A stretch of DNA of 64,000 nt from positions 23,760,069 to 23,824,068 of the forward strand of contig OW203993.1 of assembly GCA_934047225.1 (NCBI GenBank), read 5' to 3'. This document shows, piece by piece, positions 55,445 through 64,000 of the stretch (the first letter of the stretch is position 1; each line of letters opens with the position of its first letter). Under the pieces are notes generated by a model. That model had not been told where the DNA came from, searched no databases, and was given only the letters and a program-made list of their open reading frames with translations. The translations under genes and the position numbers were made by a program. This DNA is from Ypsolopha sequella. Lineage: Eukaryota; Arthropoda; Insecta; Lepidoptera; Ypsolophidae.

Positions 55445-55700
55445 AAGCTTATACCAAGCGGCATGCTAACTAGTGGTTAGAACGTCTCAAACTCTATTCT
55501 GTAAGTCACGCATTCAAATCTCGATTCAAATTTTGTGGTCAATATTCGCTTCGGCCAAATTTGTGCCTGATATACGGTTATGCGGCTTACCATCCATCAC
55601 GTTGGGATGTAATAATCGTCGGTGAAAGGTGGTAGTACTGTGACTTGCTCATCTCAATCCAAACAGTCTTACACCTCTTCGGGTATTCATGTCGTGACGA
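55445..55700 (+). mobile_element. SINE, family S with tRNA-like head (copy S4)
   Basis: A-box-like gctaactagtggttagaacg and B-box-like cgcattcaaatctcg, then ccatccatcacgttgggatg, taataatcgtcggtgaa and gtagtactgtgacttgc. The most complete S copy. The end at cattcatgtcgtgacg is approximate. Confidence 0.7.
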
Positions 55701-55836
55701 ATTAATAAATTTATGTGTATATTAACGATAAAATACCGGAATTTCTGATAACGAAATTGTAACATTCCAACATGATTACTTACTACTTATATGGAAATGA
55801 ACTTGAGGAAACATGACCAATAAAACATACATTATA

Positions 55837-56102
55837 TACAAGGTGACTTTTTGATCATCGTCCAAATTCATACTAGAGGCTTAATAAGTGATCAGTATCT
55901 TGGATCAGTTACAATTTTTGTGAAATTCGTAAACTGAAATTTCGGCTTCCCATAGAAATTCAGTTCCACTCCCGAGCGAATCACTATGGGGAGTCGAAAT
56001 TTCATTTTACGAATTTCACCAAAATTGTTATTGATCCATGATACTGATCACTTACCAAGCCACCAGTATGAATTTGGACGATGATCAAAAATTCACCTTG
56101 TA
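55837..56102. mobile_element. MITE family F (copy F2)
   Basis: Ends tacaaggtgactttttgatc and gatcaaaaattcaccttgta with TATA outside; the central part is in the opposite orientation to F1 (catagaaattcagttccact). Confidence 0.85.
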
Positions 56103-56916
56103 TATTATATGTCAAATATCTGTTGTTGTAATTCGACTGACAACGACCACAAGTTGGTCGAAAGATATCTCGAAAATAATTATTACTTTTTTATTTATAT
56201 TTATAATCTGTTTAAAATAATTAAAAGCTTTAAAATAATATTTATTCAATAAGATAAATCATTGACAGATATAAACAATCTTATTCACCGGATTGAAGGT
56301 CATAAACCCTTTGATTGAGATATCATAGTAAGGTAAGGATTAATAAAACTATATCTACTTATATTGCAATAGTTGCTCTGCAGTAATTTAGTACCGTACT
56401 CTCTATTGATTTTATAGGTATAGATTTTATCATATGTATCCTACTTACAATTTTTTTTTAAAACCTATTCTTTTGTAGTTGATTTACGCATTGGAAACGA
56501 AATTATTGTTTTAAATTAGTTTTTTCGATACTTTAACTACAATAATCAAAAATGAAAAATTCTATGAGATGTTTATATACAAGACTTTAAAATTTTAAAA
56601 TATATTTAAGGAAATAAACTAAATACTTAAATAATTATGTCACGTATTTACATATCTCTTATTTACGTATATCTTGAGATTTCCTTATATTTGTATATCC
56701 TATTTATCAGTATATTTATATATTTTTTAAAAACTTTAAAAGCTGTTATAGATAAAAAAATTACATATCTCGAGAACTAATCAAAGAGATAAATAAAAAA
56801 GAAAAAGTATATTCTTAGCACTACACACAAAATAATTTTCGGCTGGCTACAAATATGTAGTTTGAACGACAAAATGAACGACCTCTCAACGAGAGGTCAA
56901 TATGCAAAGCTTACTC
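56103..56916. other. No gene seen; perfect small hairpin
   Basis: AT-rich. 56880-56898 forms gacctctc-aac-gagaggtc, an 8-bp perfect hairpin with a 3-nt loop. Confidence 0.5.
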
Positions 56917-56968
56917 TATTGTGTTCCTCGTAATTGTTCCTTGATTTTTTTCGTAACCAAGTCTGTAC
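56917..56968 (-). CDS. Possible terminal exon, unrecognised
   Basis: On the minus strand a strong acceptor (gttgttttttgtttcag, AG at 56969-56970) is followed by a frame reading TDLVTKKIKEQLRGTQ and TAG. Basic, helical C-terminus-like. Upstream on the same strand, 57080-57190 contains another short open piece, VYTAALKALLDDYQLKIAGF, between stops and without good splice sites. No family recognised; may be chance. Confidence 0.15.
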
Positions 56969-57888
56969 CTGAAACAAAAAACAACATTTTATATTTAACT
57001 TAAACGGATGATATACTTTTATTTTGAGCAAGATAAAACAGTCAGTGAAACAAATAGCAAACAGCGCAAGTTAAAAAAAAAACCATTAGAGGCGTGCTTT
57101 AAAAACGGCTCGCAAATCCAGCAATTTTCAATTGATAATCGTCCAACAATGCTTTGAGAGCTGCCGTGTACACACCACGCGTGCCTCAAACCGCGATGAG
57201 AACCTACTTTTAGTGTTGCCATACTCACACATTTTTTTATTATTTTTATGTCCTATTATAATAAGATATAATATATTTATTCACCATATAACAAAGCACG
57301 TTATAAAAAGTTTGTCAATTATTATTACTATAAATATCACATTAAATGCAAAATATGTACAATGTACTGTAACATATAGCTAGGCAATATGTTAGGTTTA
57401 GGTAAGGCTAGGTTTTATAGGTTTTATAGGCAATCGATAACCTTTATGGATCGACATACGTCGTATTGACTGATTTATTTCTTGTTTTCCAAAAATAAAT
57501 ACAGGTCCAGTATAAAATATCTTTCAGACAAAACACGAGAAAGATTCCTTAGAGAGTCCCATCAGTGTGAAGGTGGCTCTCCATAAATAAATATTCCTTG
57601 TAGAGTTTTGACGAAGTACGACAAGCGAGTGCTCTACGAGGTTCAGAGCTCCCCTCCCTTAATGTATATGTGATAATTAGGAAGTAATGAAAAAAAGAAA
57701 TAATACAAGAAGTCACAGTGAAAACAAATTAGTATGATTCAGCAAAATTACTACTAAATCCCGAGTAGACTGTGTCCATACTACAGTACACACACAATCG
57801 GTATACATATTAAATCCATAATTAAAAAATGTGTGGCTAAAATTAAAAACCTTTAGGTGTGTTGAAATTTAAATTATAAAAAGGTAGG
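56969..57888. other. No firm feature; weak open pieces
   Basis: 57180-57228 and 57560-57660 are GC-richer. The latter opens about 43 minus-strand codons (ALNLVEHSLVVLRQNSTRNI and on) without start or splice support. Confidence 0.35.
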
Positions 57889-58053
57889 CAATGGTGTCGA
57901 TTTGGCGCAACACAACTTATTTGACAAAAATAACCTTATTTTGAGCGTCCTGTCTTTGTCTTTTCGATACAGAAAGACAAAGACAAAACGCATAAATTAA
58001 GTTAAGTCCTGTCAAATAAGTTAAATCGTGTTACACCAAATCTACATCAATGT
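57889..58053. mobile_element. 165-bp fold-back
   Basis: caatggtgtcgatttggcgc..aacttatttgaca is mirrored by tgtcaaataagtt..gtgttacaccaaatctacat..caatg. The centre holds a second perfect pair, gtctttgtcttt and aaagacaaagac. Single copy. Confidence 0.75.
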
Positions 58054-58522
58054 GTACTACAAGAAAGAACTATTTGAATAGATAATTTTAATACAGGATA
58101 AATTAAACCACTTACGTAAAAATTAAACATTTTATAGACACTGTTTTAACAACATATAAAATTATTTCGTAATGAATACCACCTTGTGGATGTGAAATTT
58201 TTAGGTGAATGCTGCGGAATTGGCTGCGATAGATGCTAACCCATTTTTTGTAAAACTGAACACTTACTTCCCAATATAGTTTCAAGTTTCAAAGTTCTTT
58301 ATTGCATATTGTCACATACATAGTTATTGTTTGTACAATGACACCCTGTAAGGGTATAGCAATATAATAATAACTGATACAATTTAAAAATAAAGAAGTA
58401 AATTAAAAACCTATAACTAAGTTATAATTATAGTATCTATAATAATATCATATTTTAGACTTAGGTTTGCACACCCTTAGATGCCTAGCGCAATAGAATA
58501 ATAACATTTTTGTCAGTAACAG

Positions 58523-58843
58523 TCAAAATTTGTCATTTCTATATTCAGTAATGCTATAATAACATTTGTCATTTCTATATTCAGTAATGCTATAATAACA
58601 TTTGTCATTTCTATATTCAGTAATGCTATAATAACATTTGTCATTTCTATATTCAGTAATGCTATAATAGCATTTGTCATTTCTATATTCAGTAATGCTA
58701 TAATAACATTTGTCATTTCTATATTCAGTAATGCTATAATAACATTTGCTGATGAGAAATTGTTTCACTTCTTTTACAAATTTAGCATAGTTTGTTTCGG
58801 ATTTAAGATAAGTTGGTAATTTATTGTAAATTTTGATTGACAT
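58523..58843 (-). pseudogene. LINE ORF2 C-terminus with in-frame 12-residue repeats
   Basis: Reads MSIKIYNKLPTYLKSETNYA then KFVKEVKQFLISKCYYSITE, then five more copies of the 12-residue unit KCYYSITEYRND, and stops after KF. The IYNKLP..(K)..F...VK.FL....YYS..EY pattern is what one finds at the very C-terminus of jockey/CR1-type LINE polymerases, downstream of the reverse transcriptase. One YYSITEYRND would be normal; six are the product of the 36-bp minisatellite. The Met shown is internal, since the frame continues upstream for about a dozen codons to a stop. No enzymatic domain remains. Confidence 0.65.
58528..58743. repeat. 36-bp minisatellite, 6 copies, inside LINE coding end
   Basis: Exactly six units (atttgtcatttctatattca then gtaatgctataataac); only one base differs (aatagc in one unit). 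Because 36 is a multiple of three, the LINE frame is preserved across the array. Confidence 0.95.
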
Positions 58844-58891
58844 GATGAACGAACTAGTAGAATGGCTATTATATATTTTTCAGGTTGCGAT

Positions 58892-58995
58892 TTTTGTAAG
58901 GAACAACCCAGACCTATTTTTGTAAGGAACAACCCAGACCTATTTTTGTAAGGAACAACCCAGACCTATTTTTGTAAGGAACAACCCAGACCTAT
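58892..58995. repeat. 26-bp tandem repeat, 4 copies
   Basis: Four identical copies of tttttgtaaggaacaaccc then agacctat, 150 bp from the 36-bp array. The identical copies suggest recent expansion or copying error in assembly. Confidence 0.95.
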
Positions 58996-59164
58996 TTTTC
59001 TTGAAAGCAAACTTTTAATCCTACATAACGAAGCATTCAAATAAACTTAAAATACCAGCATGTAAACTGACGAAATTAACAAAGTATATACGGGTATGTA
59101 GCAGGTTAAAAAATTTATGAGTTTTATACATTTTTTAACTTAATTTTTTTCTTATTGACATAAA

Positions 59165-59385
59165 ATCAATATTAGAAAAAACACGTTTTGAGACAAAACT
59201 GAAAACGTGGCTGTCACAAAAGGCCTTAATAACATGAAGGATTATTATGATTGTGTTTAATTTTTTATCACCTATGCATTGTAATTTTATATCTTATTAT
59301 TTTATTTTATTCATTATATCGATATGTAAATGATTCTTTCATCAATAAATCAGTATGAGTATGAGATTGAGTATGACAAGTACAT
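59165..59385 (+). mobile_element. LINE 3' end (L4)
   Basis: Starts with a short frame EKTRFETKLKTWLSQKAL resembling the last residues of CR1-like LINE polymerases (F..KLK.WL), then about 130 bp of 3' UTR ending tcatcaataaatcagtatga with an ATGAGT-type tail. Plus-strand, 5'-truncated. Confidence 0.55.
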
Positions 59386-61159
59386 ACGTAGGTAGGCAAC
59401 AAGTTTTTTTTTTTTTTTTTACTTTTATATGTCGCAAAAAAAAACTGAAAAACAATGCACGTGTACTAAGGGGTTTATTTTATTATTCTTTTCATCAATT
59501 ATTTAAATAATTATTTAATATTTTCGTCGGGTAACACTACTCACCTTCAAACAGAAGATAATTTAAAAGTAAAAAGCGAAAAAAGTGAACCGTCAAACAA
59601 CAAAGGGCCCGCCGCGATGGCAAAATTCACAGATTACTGCGGCATCCGATAAACCAATAACGCCTGTAGTCGGGACGGCATGGATTGACCACTTAGGTTA
59701 AAAGTTTAATCATTCTACTTTTTTTGTAAAATTTAGTGGAACTAGCAACTAAAATGCCTACTCATATAAGATCTGAACAAAATAAAAATAAATTCGTCAA
59801 GTTATATAAAACTTACCTTTTAAAAAGCATGAAAACATATTAAAATTATTAAAAAGATTAAAACAGCATTTTATTATTTACGATTAATGTACCTACGTAT
59901 TTATAATTTAGTAACTACCTAATTATAGAAAAAGAAGTGCGACTCCCTCCCCAGAGACAAACCAATTTTTTACTTGGTTTTGTGGGATGTATTTAGATTA
60001 AGTTATCTTTGAAATTAATAAACATATTCATTCATTCAACATTTTACGTAGTTAGCTCACACATGGCAAAGAAAATGTCTGTGAAAAGTAATAACTTTCA
60101 AGTATTTTTACTTTGATAAACTATAAAACAAAGATAAAAATATGTTTTTATATATAAGTACATGGACCAGTATTTATAAAACAATAAAAACCTAACGCAA
60201 TTTTCTCAACAACAACAAAATGATTTAATCATTAGGGTGTTGGCACTTGGTGGAATTTTGAATATAGATCCTTGATCCCTGATCATGGTCGACTACAAAG
60301 AAAATATTTCATTGCTATGGATTCCATTGATGTAAACCAAACAACGTTATTTATGATCAGAATTCCTCTGAAAATGCCTTTAAGGCGAAACCTTTCAGGT
60401 GATAAAGCGATAACTTTGTGCGATTGTACAAGATATTTTTTTAATAATTATTGATTTGTACCCTTTAGCATGTATAGTCAAAGATCCGGACGATAGACAT
60501 AATTAATTAAATGTTCATTATATTTTAATACGAGAAGTTAATGAAACAGTCAGTTCACATCGCTCCCAGTATAAAAGACAATGTGTCAAGATGAAAGGAG
60601 CCGCCGCCGAGCCATTGTGTCCCGCTCGTTAGCCCACGATTATCGAACCGAGATTTATTTATCGATTATCTGTTTAATCGAGCCCGTAACATCATCACTC
60701 GATTAGGAAGAGCACTAGTGTGTTTGAAGTAGAGTTTAATTATAATAAAGCCTTTATTTCCGAAAATATTTCCATTTTACATTTTGTGTCTTAAATGAGA
60801 TTTTTAGATTAAGGTTTCTACCAACGCCAACAACCTTGAACTAAGTAACTTTGTAACCATTTTATACGGTAACTATAGCACTTTTCAACAGAAAAAAAAT
60901 ACATAGTAATCTGCATGATACAAATAGTGATGTGGTTTTTCCTGAATTTCATTATAACATACAGAAGTGAAGCAAGAAAATTCTAAGTTTACCATTATTT
61001 CTCGATTTTTTGTTCACTTTTAACAACATAATTGCTGCAATTTGTATCGAAACAGTATGAAAATTTATAAACTTCTAGACAAAATAATATAAAATGATTT
61101 GGTTTTCTCAGTTCTTGGAAATTAATTTTATTTTAGATAAAATAAATTAAAAACACAAT
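59386..61159. other. 1.8 kb without a recognised gene
   Basis: AT-rich. 60540-60720 is different: a TATA-like agtataaaag, a GC-rich stretch (gagccgccgccgagcc) and several ATCGATTAT/TTATCGAT words. It could be regulatory, but only a 13-codon frame follows the ATG. Confidence 0.45.
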
Positions 61160-61288
61160 ATTTTCGCACTTGTCAGCTGCAGCGATTGACGTAACAGCCA
61201 TTTATGATTTGGACTTTATTTTAATATGGTTTTGTTCGAAATTTAAACAACCACGAATCGAGTTGCTAATTTTTCCGACGGAGCCACC
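61160..61288. mobile_element. MITE family B, diverged right-end fragment (B4)
   Basis: gcagcgattgacgtaacagc, aatcgagttgctaatttttc and gagccacc before TTAA (61289-61292) follow the right end of B3 (gcagcgagcgtcgtaacagc, atcgagctgctaatttggc) at low identity. The left boundary is unknown. Confidence 0.5.
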
Positions 61289-61746
61289 TTAAAATAAAAC
61301 TGTATAAAAGTATTTTAAAAGAGAGAGAGTTAAACATTTTAAAGACTAAAAACTGCACTTGTATTATAAAAAAAATATATGGTTTGCCTTACGGCATAGG
61401 CCTCTTCCAACTTCTAACTCTTGCAAACTTTCCGGTGTTCTGAAGGTTCGTGTGTTTGGTGTACAAAAGCTTCGTTTTTGTATTGTTTTTGTTTTTTTTT
61501 GTGTTGGATTTAGAGTTTGATTAAAACACACTAATCTATTTACAGGTTGGAAAATAAAAGCAGCTGGTGGAGGAAGGTACCTTAAATAATGACGATAGCA
61601 AATTTTACTCAAAGGAAAATCTACATTTTTGAATAGTCTCTTGCTGACAGCCGGGCATAGAACCAGCAAAAATTGAGTTTTATGGAATCAATCGCAATTC
61701 GAAAGGAAAAAAAAAATTGTTTAGTAATAAAAACTACTTTTATATT

Positions 61747-62205
61747 TATACTTGCGATTGTCGGCAGTTGGTGAAACTTAAGACACATTAAATTAAAAGC
61801 AATTGTACAGATTGCGGTACGGTTTATGTGGTCTGACCTTGATTGCGCTATTAATTTTTTTCTCTATCGCACTTAGTAATTTTGTGCGCGAATGGACACA
61901 TGCGCTAGCCACGTACTGTTTCACTATTTACAGGTATTTATGTTTTTCTCCCAACCGGTTTCGGATTTTACACCATTTTCAAGGGAAGATGTTAAGAATT
62001 TAAATACATTTTATAGATTTTAGGTACAGGTTCTGAGCGATTTTTATCATCGTTTATGTCGCTCAGAATCTAAATTAATCTAAAATCTTTAAATGTATAT
62101 GAATTTTTAACATCTTCCCTTGAAAATGGTGTCAAATCCGAAACTTGTTGGGAGAAAATATATAAATAAATACTGAAACTACTGTACAAGTGCTTTTAAT
62201 TCAAA
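61747..62205. mobile_element. MITE family Y (copy Y2) with internal insertion
   Basis: The left part (tatacttgcgattgtcggca, ttggtgaaactt, aaattaaaagcaattgtaca) and right end (ctgtacaagtgcttttaatt) match Y1. The inner fold-back 61944-62159 has ctcccaaccggtttcggatt mirrored by aatccgaaacttgttgggag. About 100 bp at 61807-61910 is absent from Y1 and appears inserted between two gtac words. Confidence 0.65.
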
Positions 62206-62297
62206 AAATTAAAAATACATTTTTCAAAAATCGCTTGCCTCAGCTAAGAATTGAACCTGCAAAAATGAGAAAATCTGGAGTTTTATGTACTTTATAT

Positions 62298-62541
62298 AGG
62301 GTTAAATAATATTAGTTGGCGAAACTCAAAACATAGGTAGTACTTGTCTATATGAACAATTGTTTGCGAAGCGAAATTGTTTTCACCTTTCCATACTGGA
62401 CCAGTCAGCTGATCGGGGCAATTTGTAGGAAAGGAAGAGAAAAAAAGTTGCGAATTTCGCTTAGCTCCCATACAAACAGTTGTTCATATAGACTAGTACT
62501 ACCTATGTTTTGAGTTACGCCAACTAATATTATTTTACCTT
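62298..62541. mobile_element. MITE family G (copy G2)
   Basis: Arms gttaaataatattagttggc, gaaactcaaaacatagg and the mirrored cctatgttttgag..acgccaactaatatt. It has lost about 20 bp of the left inner arm relative to G1 (aacaattgtttgcgaagcga). Confidence 0.8.
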
Positions 62542-62547
62542 ATACCC

Positions 62548-62585
62548 ATGTTTCACCGACGATTATTATGTCCTAGAGGTGAGCG
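62548..62585 (-). mobile_element. Family S fragment (S5)
   Basis: catgtttcaccgacgattat then tatgtcctagagg: on the minus strand the S core aataatcgtcggtgaaac. A short scrap. Confidence 0.45.
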
Positions 62586-63089
62586 CTATTATAGCTGTCT
62601 TGAAACATGATAGCTAATGTTCGTTCAACAATATATATATTTTTAAATAATTTGCATTCTAATGTCTCTTACGGTTCTTCTGACAGAAAAGTAGCAAAAA
62701 ACTACCTGATAGTGTCAAAATTATACAAATTACAGGCGATGTGAGCTTCAAATACCTTAAATAATTAAATTTTAGGACCTCCGGTCGATAAATAATTATA
62801 ATTAATTTTAATCGCACCAGTTTAACCACCCACAGTTGGTAACATTAAATCATACTATGACGTTCCTTTAATAATTCGAACAGATCTCGTATGTTTGCTG
62901 CCGTTTGGATGTAGATTATCATATTTATCTAATAATCCAAGTGTTTATATCAATGTAAATTTAATAATAAATTATTTATTTTACATACGAAAGCATCTGT
63001 ACCAGGAGAAGTGTTGTCATGTGAGCTTTGTAAATAATTAAGGAATTCCGTCAATATTTTAGTTTTAAAGTAAAAATTCTAAAAATATA
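62586..63089. other. No gene seen
   Basis: AT-rich sequence without recognised features. Confidence 0.5.
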
Positions 63090-63300
63090 TTTATCTACTT
63101 ATTGAAAGAAAGAAAGAAAAAATATTTATTTCGGGTAATCAATCGGTCGAGCTTACTTACTACTTACAAATTGTACAATACAAGTAAACCCGCGGTGGGG
63201 TGTACTACAACTATATTATTTTTAAAACAATTACCCGAAAATGGAAATAGACTCAGCTATATGCCATCTGAAACAATTTTCAGATAACGCTGATTTTCAG
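63090..63300 (-). mobile_element. LINE 3' end with structured motif (copy 3)
   Basis: The minus strand ends cgaaataaatattttttctt then (TCTT)n: AATAAA plus a tetranucleotide tail. Upstream is the motif at 63252-63300 with hairpin ATCTGAAA-caat-TTTCAGAT between ctcagctatatgcc and aacgctgattttcag. Confidence 0.65.
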
Positions 63301-63712
63301 CCATTCCCATGCCACTAATGTTTTTTTATATTTGATATAAATTTTTTTATTTTATTGTCATTGTTAACTTTATATAAAAACTAAAAAACTGTGTGGAAGA
63401 GCGGGGTATCTTAATACAAGTATTTACGTACTTAAAAGGAGTCTCCAACCCAGCTATGTTAAACCGCTATGAATGATAAATAAAGATTTTGTATTGTATT
63501 TTGCATTTCTATCTACTCCCATGATAAAAGGTTATTACAACATCAAAGGCAGTTTTATAGGTAAATAGTTTGTCCAATGTTATAATATTAATAACACCGC
63601 AATTCTGCGCTGTGATTGGTCCAATTCATTATAACACCACTAGATAACCAATCAGCAGTAATCGGGACGGGAACGACGAGAAATAAGTGTGGGTCAGCCA
63701 ATAGGTAATAGC
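63301..63712. other. No gene seen
   Basis: AT-rich; 63590-63690 has ctgtgattggtccaattcat and aaccaatcagcag, a loose inverted CCAAT pair of uncertain meaning. Confidence 0.45.
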
Positions 63713-63974
63713 CAGTGGCGTGCACAGAACTTTTTGCTGGAAAAGCAAACAATTGGTCAAGAACAACAATAAAAAAAATATGAAAAAATTAAAATATCAC
63801 GTTGAAAAAAAAAATGTGTATGACGCCAGGGTAGACAATGTCTACCCTAGAGTGAAAATTTCCTATACAAACTTTTTTTTTTCAAAGTGATATTTAAATT
63901 TTTTATATATTTTTTTTACGTTGTTCTTGACCAATTGTTTGCTTTTCCAGCAAAAAGTTCTGTGCACGCCCCTG
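63713..63974. mobile_element. MITE D2
   Basis: Second copy of 2148-2409 in the same orientation, ends cagtggcgtgcacag and ctgtgcacgcccctg (one change). ggtaatag at the left (63704-63711) and ggtaatac at the right (63975-63982) agree at 7 of 8 bases, which would fit a hAT-type 8-bp target, allowing one extra c. The right flank is itself a ggtaataca duplication, so this is tentative. Confidence 0.85.
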
Positions 63975-64000
63975 GGTAATACAGGTAATACAGAAGAGCC

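Larger units (their letters stand above)
58281..58845 (-). mobile_element. LINE 3' fragment: ORF2 C-terminus plus 3' UTR (L3)
   Basis: Minus-strand non-LTR element remnant. Its coding end (58523-58843) is followed by about 240 bp of 3' UTR that ends tgcaataaagaactttgaaa, carrying the AATAAA signal and an AACTTGAAAC-type end. The upstream part is lost to an in-frame stop and other repeats (26-bp array at 58892). CR1/jockey-like by its C-terminal wording. Confidence 0.7.

Noticed and set aside
56880..56898. Histone-mRNA-type 3' stem-loop
   Set aside because: The hairpin has an 8-bp stem with a 3-nt loop and lacks the histone consensus; no histone gene is nearby.
1..64000. Bacterial operon, mitochondrial or viral genome segment
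   Set aside because: No ribosome-binding-site-led gene runs, no recognisable organelle or viral genes, and abundant SINE/LINE/MITE structure typical of an insect nucleus.

Overview
The window reads as gene-poor, AT-rich nuclear DNA of a moth or butterfly. Support for Lepidoptera: two 5'-truncated LINE tails encode the RTE-like C-terminus GEAYVQQWT followed by an ATGG-type tail. There are several interspersed repeats of kinds recalled as common in butterfly and moth genomes: the 'accggccaagtgcgagtcgg' head, tRNA-derived SINEs, Helitron-like copies ending in CTAG|T, and many small fold-back elements. No bacterial, organellar or viral gene organisation is visible. The host has introns and the repeats break frames, so most open frames are chance. 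No complete host gene was recognised.

Layout. 1-7 kb: a SINE fragment, then three minisatellites (33 bp x 12, 67 bp x ~13.6, 72 bp x 21), a 262-bp MITE (D1) and an interspersed repeat (R1). 7-13 kb: an E-family MITE pair, a fold-back with a 10-bp target duplication, a TTAA-flanked MITE and a tRNA-derived SINE. 13-25 kb: mostly unassigned AT-rich DNA, with Helitron-like copies, a TTAA MITE (B1), one unrecognised 125-codon reading frame and a CTCF-like motif. 25-38 kb: TTAA MITEs (U, A1, I), a TTAA-bounded 196-bp palindrome with a tRNA-like core, mariner-like TATA-flanked MITEs, and interspersed repeats P and Q. 36-45 kb: two RTE-type LINE fragments with clear target duplications, several MITEs, a GC-rich block with a possible exon, and a non-autonomous hAT with a perfect 8-bp duplication. 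45-54 kb: nested and abutting MITEs, with weakly coding-like plus-strand frames between them. 54-64 kb: more MITE copies, a LINE 3' coding end in which a 36-bp minisatellite has expanded in frame, and a second copy (D2) of the first MITE.

The biology here is mobile-DNA ecology. TTAA-target families (A, B, I, J, U and the tRNA-like palindrome) and TATA-target families (C, F, G) recur across the window, sometimes nested and sometimes abutting with a shared target site. Element fragments have also seeded tandem repeats. The most interesting items are the tRNA-like palindrome, a LINE 3' hairpin whose stem changes sequence but not pairing in three copies, and the minisatellite born inside a LINE reading frame. 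Boundaries were placed by eye from matching copies and inverted termini; family names (RTE, hAT, piggyBac-like, mariner-like, Helitron) rest on terminal motifs and target sites, not on database searches.
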